A stretch of DNA of 64,000 nt from positions 70,231,297-70,295,296 of the forward strand of contig NC_084836.1 in the NCBI RefSeq assembly GCF_033115175.1, written 5' to 3'. The notes beneath the pieces were generated by a model. It ran no database searches, was not told the DNA's origin, and was given only the letters and a program-made list of their open reading frames with translations. The stretch is from Lepus europaeus (taxonomy: Eukaryota; Chordata; Mammalia; Lagomorpha; Leporidae). The position numbers and the translations under genes were made by a program. Of this stretch, positions 1 to 15,045 are shown piece after piece; position 1 is the stretch's first letter; every line of letters begins with the position of its first letter.

Positions 1-1960
1 ATTTCCCATCACTGTCCCGACCCCAGTTTACTTTCAGCTGCTCCTGGAAACCCCGATTTCTCTGCAGCCATTCTCTTGGCCCCTCCAAGCGCCCACCGGC
101 CAAGGCCAACCCTACACCCCCTCCCCCTCCCTCCCCCAACCCCGAGCTGCACCTCCGTCACTGCCCCTCCTCCATCCCTTTCTGCGGCTTTGCGGGGCGG
201 CCCAGGCTCCATTAGCAGAGGTCTGCACTGACCACAGCCTCATTTCTGGCTGGTGCTGGGCACTGCGGGCATGGCCTGCCCCCCACCTCCTTCCCCCTCC
301 CCATAGCCTGAAGCTTCCTGAAGCTTCCTGGCAGGTCACCACTAGCCTCTCCCTCCCGGCCTGCACCCCCCACCCCAGCCCCAGCTCCAAGGCAGGGGAG
401 CCAGAGTAATTGAGATCAAGACAGACACATGAGCCTGGGGCTCTTGAGTGTGTGGAACCAACCTGGGTCCCCTAAGTCTCAGACCCCTCCTGCCCTGCCC
501 CCCAGACCTTTCTGTGGGCTCTGATTACTCAGGGCCACTGGTTGAGGAACTTGAGCCACAAGCCAGGTCTCCAGGGCCCAGAAGGTGACCTGAGGTGTGT
601 GTGTGCTGGGGGGAGGGGGAGCGCACAGCATTGTAACCCTTCCCAGGCGGGATCAAAGGCAGGGCGGCAGAGCCCACCCGGGCCTCCAAGGCCTCAGGTC
701 ACCCACTCCCCCACCTCCTTCCTCAGTGAGCCTGCAGTGTGCTGAAATGGCAGGCAGGATGCCAGGTGTTTTCTGCTTTTGGCTTCAACAATGGCCTCCC
801 TCAATCCTTGCCCGTGATCCTAACCACTCTGCTGAGAGACTTTGCCCACTTCCCTGCCTGGCCTCCAGCCGCACGACCTTCCCGGCCACGTGCCTTCCTT
901 GGAGGAAGAGAGAATTCTGGAGAAGACGCTATGCACATGTTGTCTTCTCCAAAAAGCCTCTGCTACCTCCACAGGCATGGGCAGCACCCACCCAGGGAAC
1001 AGACGTGAGGCCCAGTTCTCTCCCACGCCTGTCCGGAGCCAGGAGGGACCAGCAGCTCCTTGGGGGCAGGGACTGCGCAAGCGAAAGACCACGCGAGGCC
1101 ACACAGGGAAACCGGAAGTGCAAGACCGCATGGGAAAACCAGCAGTGCAAGACCACAGTAGGGAAACCGGAAGTGAGGGGCGCAGGGCTGGAGTGGCTGC
1201 CACCACCCTCGGGCTTTCCCACCTCACCCACATGAGTTCTTGGGTTGTCTCCCTGTCCCTGTTCTGTATGCATTTTCTGCCTGCCCACCAGGGTCCTCCT
1301 TTGCATCTCTCAGCAAGTGTTTAGAGGCAATGGTCCAGACCCAGCTGCCCCGGGTGTTCCCTGCTCATCAGAGGGCGCTGTCCCACTCTTTCCCATGACC
1401 TGGAGGGACTCGGAAGGGGAGAAACTAAGGCAGGGAGAGCTTCCAGCTTGGGGACCCCATCAGAGAGAAGACTGCACACACACACAGGGAGCAGCTTCAA
1501 AGAACAGCAAGTGTGGTACGGCTGGGGACCTCTTTCCTCACCCAGGATCAAGACCCCAGCCCCATACTCATCACTGTACAGCCCTCTGCCCCCAGTTTTC
1601 CACTTCTACCTCCTTGGTTGTTCGTGTCCTGCTCCTCTAACTCTCTCCCACCTTCATCTTGTTGCATTAGACTGCCCCCAAATGTTTCACGGAAACCGGG
1701 CAGAGAAGAACAGTGTCAAAGGGCACACAGAGACCCCTCCCCAACTAAGTATCTGTAGGGAGCTTCAGGAAAGGTGCCCAAGCAGTGACAAACACAAGAC
1801 CCACGATGCATTCCAGACTCTGTCCAGAACATGAGCTTTCCCCACCTCCTGCCCTGCCCAGGACTTCTCTTCAGCAACCAAGTGGTTCCCAGCTTTCTCT
1901 GTATCTCTTGCTGAACGCCAGCCATCCTGCACACCTGTGCAGTGTTTCAGGGTTTTCTGT
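1..1960. other. Unique ASIC1 intron sequence
   Basis: No C repeat and no coding exon is recognisable. A short imperfect tandem repeat carrying ETS-type motifs lies at 1106-1185. Open frames here are not supported by splice sites or recognisable domains. Confidence 0.6.
1106..1185 (+). repeat. Imperfect tandem repeat with two ETS motifs
   Basis: About 2.7 copies of a 26-29 bp unit begin at 1106, 1132 and 1161. Copies one and three each contain ACCGGAAGTG (1111-1120 and 1166-1175), a full match to the ETS/GABPA binding consensus. The middle copy has lost it. Confidence 0.7.
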
Positions 1961-1964
1961 TGAT

Positions 1965-2120
1965 AGCTCCTGGGATCCTTACAGCACCCAGTGAAATAAG
2001 CTGGTATGAATAATTTCACCCCGATTCGACAAGTGAGGAACGGAGCTGCACCAACCTGTTCAAGTCACATTGAGAGCAACTAGTGGGTTTAGGATTACAA
2101 CTAGGTCCTCTGTCTCCCAA
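1965..2120 (+). repeat. MIR SINE fragment
   Basis: It resembles the 3' half of a mammalian-wide interspersed repeat: a 'fraction of gene in T-rich, then gacaagtgaggaacggagc, then caagtcac' series as in the MIR consensus, diverged as expected for an old element. Confidence 0.6.
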
Positions 2121-2236
2121 TACCTTCCTTCCTTATTCTTTCTTTTACAAATTGACACAAAAGAGATCAAATCTTGGACCTGGATCCAGGCCTCATGGAA
2201 CTCACTGGTTAATGAGGGAGGCACACGTACATTTTC

Positions 2237-2620
2237 TTTCTTTCTTTTTTTTTTAAGAAACTGACTTTTATTTTTTTATTTTATTTTATTTATTTTTTTT
2301 TTGACAGGCAGATTGGATAGTGAGAGAGAGAGAGAGAGAGAGGAAAGTCTTCCTTTTTGCCGTTGGTTCACCCTCCAATGGCCACTGCGGCCGGCGCATC
2401 TGGCTGATCCGAAGCCAGGAGCCAGGTGCTTCTCCTGGTCTCCCATGCGGGTGCAGGGCCCAAGCACTTGGGCCATCCTCCACTGCCTTCCCGGGCCATA
2501 GCAGAGAGCTGGCCTGGAAGGGGGGCAACCGGGATAGAATCCGGCGCCCCAACCGGGACTAGAACCCGGTGTGCTGGCGCCGCAAGGCGGAGGATTAGCC
2601 TGTTAAGCCACAGCGCCAGC
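2237..2620 (-). repeat. C-repeat SINE, poly(A)-tailed class (class B)
   Basis: Read on the minus strand the element starts with a tRNA-like head (GGCTGGCGCTGTGG) and ends ...CTGCCTGTC followed by A-rich tail. Class B differs from class A by its head wording (GGCTAATCCTCCGCC) and by a plain A tail instead of AAATAAATAAATCTTT. Flanking repeats at 2222-2236 and 2621-2635 match at 13 of 15 positions and look like a target-site duplication. Confidence 0.9.
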
Positions 2621-2654
2621 CACACATCCATTTTCAAAATCACAATAGTACAGG

Positions 2655-2972
2655 CAGGGCCAGTGGGTAAAGCCTCCGCCTCCTGTGCCAGTATCCTGTA
2701 CGGACACTGGTTTGAGTCCTGGCTGCTCCTCTTCCAATCCAGCTCTCTGCTAATGTGCCTGGGAAAGCAGTGGAAGATGACCCAAGAGCTTGGGCCCCTG
2801 CAGCCACATGGGAGACCAAGAAGAAGCTCCTGGCTCCTGGCTTCTGGCTTCAGCCTCGCCCAGCTCTGGCCATTGCGGCCATTTAGGGAGTGAACCAGCA
2901 GATGGAAGACCTCTCTCTCTGCCTCTGTAACTCTGCCTTTCAAATAAATCTTTAAAAAACAAACAAAAAACA
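2655..2972 (+). repeat. C-repeat SINE, class A
   Basis: Class A copies have, in order, a tRNA-derived head with pol III A-box and B-box (GGTTCGAGTCC), a body with GGCCCAAGTCCTTGGGCCC and GGGGAGTGAACCAGCGGATG, a CT-rich stretch, and the tail AAATAAATAAATCTTTAAAAA. This copy has an eroded head. Confidence 0.9.
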
Positions 2973-3044
2973 TGGTTCTTTGAGGGTAAATGAGAGGGGA
3001 GCTGACCAGAATAGGGAATCAAGGAAGGTTGCTAAGTAAGGTTT

Positions 3045-3118
3045 GGAAAGAAAGAAAGAGAGAAAGGAAGAAAAAGAAGAAAGAGAGAAAGGAAGAAAAA
3101 GAAGAAAGAAAGAATAAG
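3045..3118 (+). repeat. (GAAA)n-rich simple repeat
   Basis: Purine-only stretch of GAAAGA and GGAAGAAAAA units, with the 21-bp block near 3060 repeated near 3085. Confidence 0.85.
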
Positions 3119-3190
3119 GAGGAGTAATTGGGTAAAGATGGAGGCAGGGGTTCCGGGGAGCAGATAATGTGTTCACAAACCCCAGAGCAA

Positions 3191-3512
3191 GGGGCCAGTG
3201 CTGTGGCATAGTGGGTAAAGCTGCCACCTGCAGTGCCGGCATCCCATACAGGTGACAGTTCAAGTCCCAGCTGCTCCACTTCCAATGCAGCTCTCCTGGG
3301 AAAGCAGTGGAAGATGGTTCAAGTCCTTGGGCCTCTGCACATGCATGGGAGACCTAGAAGAAGCTCCTGGCTCCTGGCTTCAGATCTGCTCAGCTCTGGC
3401 TGTTGCAGCCATTTGGGGAGTGAACCAGAGGATGGAAGACTTCTTTCTCTCTCTCTCCGGCTCTACATCTCTTTCTAACTCTGTCTTTCAAATAAATAAA
3501 ATAAATCTTTAA
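3191..3512 (+). repeat. C-repeat SINE, class A, full length
   Basis: Bounded by a perfect 14-bp target-site duplication (3177-3190 and 3513-3526), which fixes its limits. Confidence 0.95.
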
Positions 3513-3539
3513 AAACCCCAGAGCAAGACAGAGGAGAGG

Positions 3540-3930
3540 AGACAAGTATGACCGGAGAAGTGGCCAAAGACAGGCAGGCCCCAGGTCGCTCAGAGCCTTG
3601 AAGCCTGGCTAAGGTATCCAGGCCCAACAACACTGGAAGCTCCCCAGCCCTCCATGGAAGAATTTCAAGCACTCAGCTGAAAGATTACTCTGGCTGCAGA
3701 GTGGAGAAGCCCATGGGGCTGCTGGGAAGCTCCGGAGAAGCCATTGCGGAGGCCGAGGTGGGACAAGGGTGGGAGAAGGGGCACTCAGAACTGGGTGGAA
3801 GAGTGGACATGCCTGGAAGCAGAACAGATGGATCCTGCACAGGAAGGTGAAGGTGATGGAGTGTCCGGGGTGATGCCTGGTTTGCAGAACTGGGTGAATG
3901 GGGGATGGCTCCCTAGATCAGGCACACAGG
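3540..3930 (+). repeat. Possible L2-derived sequence
   Basis: Wording around 3585-3720 (gene-poor, 'cttgaagcctggctaagg', 'gattactctggctgcagagtggag') recalls the 3' region of old L2-like elements. The match is from memory and weak. Confidence 0.35.
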
Positions 3931-4189
3931 CAAAGGACCAGTTTGGGCAATGAGATGATGAGTCTGGTTTTGAAGAGCCTTGGGAACATCCAAGAAGAGA
4001 TGTTAAGTGGAAAATTGGCCACTGGGCAGACGCTAAGGGGAGAGAGCTGGACTGAGACATACATTTGGCAGTAATCAGTATGTAAGATGGTAATTGGAGT
4101 CATGAATGAAGATGAGATTGCCCAAGAATAGAATATAAAGCTTTTTTTTTTTTAAAGGAAAGTTAAAAAGGCCTGATTTGGCAGTATCC

Positions 4190-4414
4190 ACTATACTAAA
4201 CCGGCTCCTGCCCTGTGAGATGACCACAGCTCCTAGGTATATATATAAGAGAAACTAGTACACAGTCAAAAAACATGAACAAGAATGTTAACAGTACCTT
4301 TAGTTATCATAGCCAAAAACTAGTTACAACTCAACTGTCTAGCAACAGTAGAAAGGGTAAATAAATTGTTGGGCTATTCATATTATGGAATACTACACAG
4401 CACTGCAAAAGAAC
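4190..4414 (+). repeat. L1 3' UTR remnant
   Basis: It carries the typical L1 3' UTR series: tcctaggtatatatataaga, catagccaaaaac, acaactcaactgtc and atggaatactacacagcac. A class A SINE begins exactly where it breaks off. Confidence 0.7.
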
Positions 4415-4415
4415 T

Positions 4416-4750
4416 GGGGCCCAGCGCTATGGTATAGTGGGTAAAGTTGCCACCTACAGTGCCAGCATTCCATATGGACACTGGTTCGAGTCCCAGCTAC
4501 TCCACTTCTGATCTAGCTCTCTGCTATGGCCTGGGAAAGCAGGAGAAGATGGCCCAAGTCCTTGGGCCCCTGCATCTGCGTGGGAGACACAGAGGAAGCT
4601 CCTGGCGCCTGGCTTTGGATCAGTGCAGTTCCAACCGTTGTGGCCAACTGAGAAGTGAACCATCAGATGAAAGACCTCTCTCTCTCTCTGTATCTCCTCT
4701 CTCTGTGTAACTCTGACTTTCAAATAAATAAATAATATCTTTTTAAAAAA
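4416..4750 (+). repeat. C-repeat SINE, class A
   Basis: Full-length copy inserted at the end of the L1 remnant. Confidence 0.95.
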
Positions 4751-4779
4751 TGTAATACTAGTGTGAAAATTCTTCAAGC

Positions 4780-5011
4780 AGGGTCAATGTTGTAGCCCCT
4801 ATAGGAGTGCCAGTTCAAGTCTCGGCTGCTCTGCTTCCTATCCGGCTTCCAGCCAATGTGCCTGGAAAAGCTGCAGAGGATGGCTCAAGTCCTTGGTCCT
4901 TTGCCACCCATGTTGGCAATCAGGGTGGAGTTCCTGTCTCTTTGTTTTGGCCTGGCCCAGACCTCTCTGTCTCTGTCACTCTATTCTTCAAATAAATCAA
5001 CCTTAAAAAGA
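4780..5011 (+). repeat. C-repeat SINE, shortened copy
   Basis: Head and tail are present but part of the body is missing, giving about 230 bp. Confidence 0.85.
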
Positions 5012-5050
5012 AATCCTTCAAGCTATATTGTTAAACTGCATACTTATAAT

Positions 5051-5384
5051 TTAAAAAAGATTATTCATTTATTTGAAAGTCAGAGTTACACAGAGAGAGG
5101 TAAAGACATAGAGACAGAGAGAGTTCTTCCATCTGCTGCTTCAATCCCCAAATGGTTGCAATGGCAGGGGCTAGGCCAGACTAAAGCCAGGAGCCAGAAG
5201 CTTCTTCCAGATCTCCCACGTAGGTGCAGGGGCCCAAGCACTTGGGCCATCTTCCACTGCTTTCCCAGGCACATTAGCAGGGAGCTGGATGGGTAGTGGA
5301 GCAGCCAGGTTTCGAACCAGCACACAAATGGGATGCCAGCGTCACAGGTGGTAGCTTTACCTAGTAAGCCATAACACTGGCCCT
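5051..5384 (-). repeat. C-repeat SINE, class A
   Basis: Full-length minus-strand copy ending in the head complement ataacactggcccc-like sequence. Confidence 0.93.
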
Positions 5385-5407
5385 GTATACTTAAAAGAAG
5401 ACTAGGA

Positions 5408-5742
5408 AGCAGGCATGGGCCTAGTGGTTGCAATGTCCACCTACATCCCATGAGGCACTTGGGGTTGGTTTCTGGCTCTGGCTCCTCAGCTTCCTGTCAC
5501 TCCCTGTGAGGTAGCAGGTGATGGCTCAAGTAATTTCAAGTAATTAGCTTCTCGTCTCCCATGTGGGAGATCTAGATTGAGTTTCTGTCTCCTCACTTCT
5601 TCCCAATCCCAGCCATTGCATGCATTTGGGTAGTGAACCAGCAAATTGGGTATCTATCTCTCTCTTCTTTCTTTCTCTCTCTCTCTCTCTGCTCTTTCTC
5701 TCTGCCTTTCAAATAAAAATTTTCAAAAAAATAAATAAAATA
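5408..5742 (+). repeat. Older C-repeat SINE
   Basis: Diverged copy with a different head (GGGCCTAGTGGTTG) but the same body order and a CT-rich then A-rich end. Confidence 0.8.
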
Positions 5743-6030
5743 AGAGCAAATCTTGGGCCTGAGCTTTGAATACAGTCAACACTGAATGGCTACACAGAAG
5801 GGAATGAAGAGATGAACAGAGAGAGAAGTAACCAGACCTAGGAGGAAAACTAGGGAAGCTGGCCATCAGGAAAGATGCTCAGAAAATAAGTAGTCAACTA
5901 CCTTGAATGCTATTGAGACATCGAGGATAAAAAAAAAATGTGTGCTGGGTTTGGCAATGTGAGAATCGCTAGTGGTCCAAGCTGGAAGCATGTGGGAGGA
6001 ATGGTAGGGAGGGGGAAAGTGGGTTACACG
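5743..6030. other. Unique ASIC1 intron sequence
   Basis: Nothing recognised beyond a short A-run near 5930. Confidence 0.5.
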
Positions 6031-6302
6031 GGGTGGGTATTGGGCACAGTGGTTAAGACACGGCCTGGGATGCCCACATGCTCTACTGGAAGTCCTGGGT
6101 TCAAACCCCAGCTCTGCTCATGATTCCAGATTCCTTCTAATGTATACCCTGGAGGCCCCAGGTGAGGGCTCAAGTGATTGGGTCCCTGCCATTCTCAGAT
6201 ACTGCCTTTGGTCCTGGGTTATAGGCATTCAGGAAGTGGAGTGAAGTGCGCTCTCTCTCTTTCTCTCTCACTCTCTCTCCAAAAAAAAAAAAAAAAAAAA
6301 AG
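6031..6302 (+). repeat. Older C-repeat SINE
   Basis: Head wording GGGCACAGTGGTTAAGACA and GGGTTCAAACCCC B-box, ending in a 22-nt A run. Confidence 0.8.
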
Positions 6303-6402
6303 TACAAAGTAAGGAAATAGAGACAACACTGAAATATATATATCACTTTTAAGAACTTCTCAAAGGGCAGCAAAGAGAGTGGCAGCTGGGAGCAGAAACA
6401 GA

Positions 6403-6764
6403 GGGTTTATTTATTTATTTATTTATTTTTAAAATGACTTATTTATTTGAAAGGCAGAGTTACAGATAGGGAGAGGCAGAGACAGAGACAGAGAGAGAGA
6501 GAGATCTTTCATCCACTTGTTCACTCCCCAAATGGCCACTACAGCTAGGGCTGGGCCAGGTGGAAGCCAGGAGCTTCCTCCAGGTCTCCCACATGGATGC
6601 AGGGGCCCAAGCACTTGGGCCATCTTCTGTTGCTCTCCCAGGCGCACCAACACGGAGTTAGATTGGAAGTGGAGCAGCTGGGACTCGAATCAGCAGCTGT
6701 ATGGGATGTGGGCACTGCAGGCGGCGACTTTAACCACTACACCACAGCGCTGGCGCTGGTGTTT
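6403..6764 (-). repeat. C-repeat SINE, class A
   Basis: Full-length copy with a long TTTATTTATTTATT tail complement and a GA stretch at 6480-6505. Confidence 0.94.
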
Positions 6765-7480
6765 TGGCTTTTTACCTTAGCCTAAGCCTAATACATAGTA
6801 AGTACTCAATGAATGTAGCTGTCATCGTGGCTGTGTATGTTCAGATGGGAGTATTTTCAGTGTTGATGGGCTGCGGAGAGGCAGAATCAGCGAAGTTCCT
6901 AAAAAAGGCAGAAGGGGGTTGATGGAAAGCCCGGGCTGAGGTCTCCGTCCTAGACCACATGGATGTTCCCCTCTGCAGGCTGGTGGCAGAGGAAGGAGAT
7001 CTTGTCTGAAGCTGCTATTCTCTGGGTGACGTGGGAGGCACGGTCCTCAGCCAAGGGTGAGGGAGACGCTAGGAAGAGCTGTTGTTTGAATGAGCGGGGA
7101 AGTTTGCAGCAGTCGCGCTGGGGAGAGCAAGCTGACCAGGAGAACACAGAGGGGTTGCCAGGCGGCTCTGCAGGCCTGTTCAGGGATGTTGATTATGAGC
7201 CCAACGTGATACCAAGTGCATGGTGTGCGACTTCCTCTAGCGGAGCCTGGCTGCTCTGCTGCCACCCCAGGGACAGCCAGCAATGGCTTCATCCAGGGTT
7301 GAGACGTGCAGATGGTGCAGCAGAAACAGAGCAACTCCTGGGGTCCTCTCCTCTCTCCTCTTTCTTTGCCTTCCTACCCCCCAGCCCTAGAGCCAGGGCA
7401 GCTGGGGAGCCTTCACCACCCACACCCCTGCACCAACAGCCATGCACAAAGGACCTGGACTTAGAAGCTCTACAGTCAAG
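6765..7480. other. Unique ASIC1 intron sequence
   Basis: The first 60 bases resemble a MIR 3' end (aatacatagtaagtactcaatgaatg split across it). The rest is unassigned and has no exon-like signal. Confidence 0.45.
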
Positions 7481-7483
7481 GGC

Positions 7484-8097
7484 AGGTGGTTGGCCCAGCA
7501 GCTAAGACAGCCGTGTCCCACACCCGAATGCCTGGGTTTGAGTCCCAGCCCTGGCTCTTGACTCCAGCTTCCTGTTAAGGCACATCCTGGGAGGCAGCCA
7601 TGATAGCTTACGTACTTGGGTCCCTGTCACCTATGAGGGAGGCCCAAATTGAGTTCCCAGTTCCTGGATTTGGCCTGGCTCAATACCAGCAGAGGTAGCC
7701 ATTTGGGGAGTGGGGGCCGGCACTGTGGTGTAGCAGGTTAAGCTGAGGCCTGAGATGTGAGCCAGTTCGAGTCCTGGCTGCTCCACTTCTGATCCATCTC
7801 CCTGCTAATGAGCCTGGGAAAGAAATGGGAGATGGCCCTAAAGTTTGGGCCCCTGCACCCATGTGGGAGACCTGGCTCCTGGCTTCAGGTTGGCACAGCT
7901 CTGGCTGTTGCGGCCATCTGGGGAGTGAACCAGTGGATGCAAAATCTCTCTGTCTCTCCTTCCCTTTGTAACTATAAATTTTAAATAAATAAAAATACAT
8001 CTTTAAAAAAGAAAAGGCATTTAGGGAGTGAATCAGCAAAAGAAGCTCCCACCCACCCCCTCTGTTTCTCTGTCTCAAAAAAAAAAAAAAAAAAATC
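7484..8097 (+). repeat. Older C-repeat SINE, split by a nested SINE
   Basis: The 5' part runs to about 7712 and the remainder resumes at about 8015, ending in CTCTGTCTC plus an A run. The insertion is marked by the duplicated CATTTGGGGAGTG / CATTTAGGGAGTG. Confidence 0.88.
7713..8012 (+). repeat. C-repeat SINE, class A, nested
   Basis: Lies inside the older SINE at 7484-8097 with a 13-bp flanking duplication (one mismatch). Confidence 0.92.
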
Positions 8098-8099
8098 TA

Positions 8100-8265
8100 T
8101 AGTAAGGGTCCCACTGTGTCATTTGCTGACTGTGTGATCTCAGCCAAGCCACACAACACCTCTGAGCCTCAGCTTCCTGTCTTCCCCAGTGAAGATACTA
8201 ACATCTTCCACTTCTCAGAATCATGAGGAGCCCATGAGTAAAAGTAGACAGAATTTGTGAACAGC
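8100..8265 (+). repeat. MIR SINE fragment
   Basis: MIR-like order: tgactgtgtgatctcagcc, cctctgagcctcagcttcct, then the 3' part with ttcacagaatcatgaggag-like wording. Confidence 0.65.
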
Positions 8266-9724
8266 AAAGCATGACTGAAGATATGATTAATTTTGCTGCT
8301 CTGTGCTCCACATGCACCTTTGCATGTGGGCAAAGCTCACTCTCACACCACACAGCCCCGGCTGAGCGTGCCCCGTGCTCCTCCACCGCTTCCACGTCAC
8401 ACCCTAGCCTACCTCCATCCACATTCTCCCCCGGATACGCACACCGAGGTGCAGGCAGGTGGGCACAAGTGCAGCGTGTCTGGCTTGGCTGCTGTCCATG
8501 GTCAGGGCCACTGCAGCAGTCTCTCCCCCGGGGGATGCTCTCGGCCTGGCGTCAATTAGAGACACACAACGCTAAGCCACACAGCTCAACCTCCAGGGCT
8601 GCCAGGGCCGTCGGCCTCCGGGAGGGCGTGCACAGGAGCAGAGGTAAAGGGTTTCCTGTCCAAGAACTCATCCTGGGTGAGAATGATCACAACGTGCCCT
8701 CCTTCTCCCCCAAGGCGGCCTTGGAGAGCCTGGGGGTGGCAGTGTCTGCTCTTGGGGTTTCTTAAAGGAAGTTTCCTGTAGGATGGGTATACAGCAGTGC
8801 AATGCCCTTGCGATCTGTGTGTCCTGGCACAGGCCAGCGTGGGCTTGGCCACGGAGTCCCCGGAGGCATGGCTGTCTCCAGAGGCTAAGGGAGAGGCCAC
8901 CCTTTGACAAAGAACAGCTTAACATCCCCCTTGCACCCACTCCCCTCACAGGAAATGAGGCCTAGAAGAGCTAAGACATGGGGCCGGTGGAGCCCAGCTC
9001 CGTGGTCCACCCCACTTCAGTGCCACCTGCAGTTCTGCCTCCCACCCACCCAAGGGTCCTCACTGAAGAGGTCTCAGCCAGAGGGTGGACGGGGTGGTGG
9101 GGCCTGGCCTTGCTGCAGCGAAGGGGCTGGCTCAACTGCAGGGCACACGTCCATAGCATTGAACTCCTTTCCGTACCACTCCTTGGCTCTCCCTGGGGCG
9201 GGGGCGGGGTCTGCATCCCCACCACAGTGCCCTAGCACTTAGATGTGGCTCCACCTACTCCAGAAATACAGCAAACAGAGCTTGATACTGCCCCGGGTCA
9301 GCTCCTCATCCAAACGTTCAGCCCCTCACTGCTACCTCCAGAACCGGAAATGCTTTCTACAAAGTTGACGAAAGCAACCCCCCCACGCACACATACACAC
9401 ACCTCATTCCCAGTAGAACATTCCCCACCTCCCCACCTCTGGGCAGTCTCCTGCCTCCTGCACACTGGGGCTACAGCCATCACACCCGAGTTCTCAGATC
9501 TCTGGGCTGGGCCCAGAGAGGGGTCCCAGGCTGGGAGCTACTCCTCCCAGCTCTCCACCTCCCACTCTGCCCCTGGGGGCACCTCCTTAGTTCCATCAAT
9601 TCCCTATCACTTAAGCCAACAGCCAGAAGATCAATTAGCTTAGAGTAGCCGCTCAGCTGACTGGCAGCCTGGGATCGGGCGAGGCAGACGGGGCCAAAGG
9701 GAGAGAGGAAAGCAGAAAGAGAGA

Positions 9725-9755
<31 letters not shown>

Positions 9756-12080
9756 GAATATATGGGTTACCCAAAGGGTGCCTACGTGAGAGGGGGAGAA
9801 AGAAGACAGAGGGACCCTAACCCAGGGTATGGCCCCTGGACCCCTGCAACTGGTCCCTCTCTTGCCCCATGCCCAGTGCCAGCACTTCCTAAAGAGAACA
9901 AAGCAGGAAGGAGAAGGTAGATTCAGCACCTCCTTCCATGGGAACCCCTCTTCTTCAGCCCTTTTCCTCCCTCTGCAGCCTGTGTGTGTCCCACCCGCCC
10001 GCCAAGATCTCCAGCCTCCAGCTAAGGCCGTCTGTGGCCCTACTTCCTCTGTGCATCGCCACTTGGACAGCGTTCTCCCCCCCCCCCCCCAGCAACCCCT
10101 ACACACCCCTTGCCTAGCAGGAGGGAACTGAGAGTGAAGCCCTCCCCTGGGGCTCCCGGCTGAGCTGGTGAAAGGGCGGGGCCCCCGGGGACAAGGAAGC
10201 ACCTGCTGGTTCTGGCTCTCCCTGGCTCTGCTGGAGTTCAGATGACCTCTCTGTCCCAGGACCAACCCCTAGAGCCCCTGTCACCTCTCTGGGTGCTCTA
10301 GAAGAATCCTGTCCCCCGTAGAACCTTGAGGGATTTCACCCCATTTCTCCTCTGGGGGATTCCTAACCCCACTCAATTCTTGCGGGCTTCCCAAGGGTGC
10401 ATCTTCTCCAGTTCCACTTCCTCCTAAGAGAAATTTCTTTCCCTCTCTCCCCTCAATGCATACAACCAGAATTTCCTTTGTCTGCCCTCCTCTTCCTTCT
10501 CTCTCAGGGCCCAGAGAGAGAGGCTCTGGACTCAGCTGGAGGAGGGGTGGCACAGGGCGCACTGGGCCACCATCTGCCAGCCCCCTCCCCTTGACGCTGC
10601 TCAGCATTCCAGCCACATCGCTGCTCCCACTGCCAGGGACAGATAAGGTGCAGCTGGAGGCTGGCACCAGCTGCGAATCTGCTCACTTCCCCGGCGCCTG
10701 CCCAGACACCAGCAGGCAGCTGCGCCCCGGCCCCCTCGCGGAGCCCCCTGCCCTGCCTTGTCCTGGCTGGCCTCAAGGTGGGGCGGGAGACAGGAGCCTC
10801 AGAGCCTGTTGCCCTGGCAACCAAGCACCCCACTGGGAAGCAAAGCTAGTGGCCTCAGTGGAGGAAGAGGCCGGCTCGGTTCGGTAGGGCCTTAGGTTGC
10901 TCTTTGGCGGCCGAGGAGGGAGCAACTGGGCCCATCCAACAGGACTGCTGTGGGGATGCGCCCCACATGGCTCTCTGCCTCTTCCATCCCAAAGATCCCC
11001 AAACCATTCCTCGCAGGTTTCTCCAGCTTCCCCACACGCATCCCTGAACTCCTGAGCTGGCTCAGCCACACCCGAGCACAGCCCAGGCCAAATAGTTGTT
11101 CTGTGCCCACCACTCTACTCCCTGCAGCTGGGATGCCACCTTTCCACCCTCCACCTCCCCAGTGCAATAGGGGAGGAACAGCAGGAACAGGAGCTCTCGG
11201 GTTTTCCTTGACAATCCAGAATCAAGAAGTGCCACAGTCAGGCCCCGCAGGGTGCTAACCTGTGTATCTCTCCTCCCAGCAAGAGCAAGAACTCAGCTTG
11301 CTCTAGAAACTTGTGAACCAAACATACCTCCACGAGACAGCTTAGCACCGGCCCCTTGGAACACATGGACTACCCGCATTCCGTATTTCCGTTGCTGCAA
11401 GATAAACACCTCTTGGCATCACCCCTGGGGCTCTTTCTGGACACAGTGGACAAATACCTTCTAGGGACCAACTATACCCAACATCACACCTTCTCAGGTT
11501 AAGCCAAGCAATTCCCTCTGTCATCCAGCACTGACAGGTGTCCCTTCTGCTGTGTGCTGTGTGTGCTGGACATGGGAGGGCTCAAGCTTTCACTTCCACC
11601 TTGACCCACAGCTCTGCTATTCTTGGAAACACGGAACGGTAGCACCCAGGGAATTCTCTGGTCTCAAGCTCCAGCACACAATGGGAGAATCCAGGACCCT
11701 CCATGCATGCAGGCTCCCCACCAGTTTGCTCAACAAGAAGTGTGGTCCACTCCAGTAGGACTGGCAAAGGCCCATGAAACTGGTCTGCAGAGCAGGGCCC
11801 TAATGAGACTAGGAAGTCTTGTGTAACCTCAGCAGGAAACCCGAAGCATAACCACGGCTCCAATCTTTGCACATAAACAAACGCAGTCCTTCCCCAATAA
11901 TGCTAGGAGGAAACAGGTAAGTCGGGGAGCCAGTGGGCAGGCACAAAAAAGGAGGCTCTGAACATGGGGAGCTGGGAAGAGGCAAGCGGGGCCTCAGGGA
12001 GGCTGGGTCTTAAAAGAGAAATTACCAGAACGGGAAGTGGGCACTGTAACTCCAGGGCCAGCAAAATCGATGGAAAGAGC
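8266..12080. other. Unique ASIC1 intron sequence, free of C repeats
   Basis: It contains only a GA simple repeat near 9717-9756 and short homopolymers (a 14-nt C run near 10077). I could not recognise any ASIC1 exon on the minus strand, including the ASIC1b-specific first exon. Confidence 0.55.
9717..9756 (+). repeat. (GA)n simple repeat
   Basis: Short GAGAGA tract with a single CA interruption. Confidence 0.9.
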
Positions 12081-12084
12081 TTGC

Positions 12085-12210
12085 AGCGTTGGGGTTGAAT
12101 AAGATCTGAGTTTTAATCCTGAATCTGTCAGTAGCCAGCTACGTGGGTACGGACAGGTTATCCTACCTCTTTGCACCTCAGTCTGTTCATTTGTAAATTA
12201 GAGTTCATGT
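12085..12210 (+). repeat. MIR SINE fragment
   Basis: MIR 5' half: gagttttaatcctgaatctg, ccagctacgtgggtacggac-type region, then ctctttgcacctcagtctg and ttcatttgtaaattag. Confidence 0.7.

Positions 12211-15045
<2,835 letters not shown>

Noticed and set aside
2426..2893. Many 60-200 codon frames with recurring WALHPMGDQEKHLAPGFGSA-type peptides
   Set aside because: All lie in C-repeat SINEs and recur with each copy; they are not a protein family.
9480..10265. 261-codon minus-strand frame
   Set aside because: No recognisable domain, contains GA-repeat-derived Ser/Leu runs, no splice context, and does not match any ASIC1 part including the ASIC1b N-terminus.
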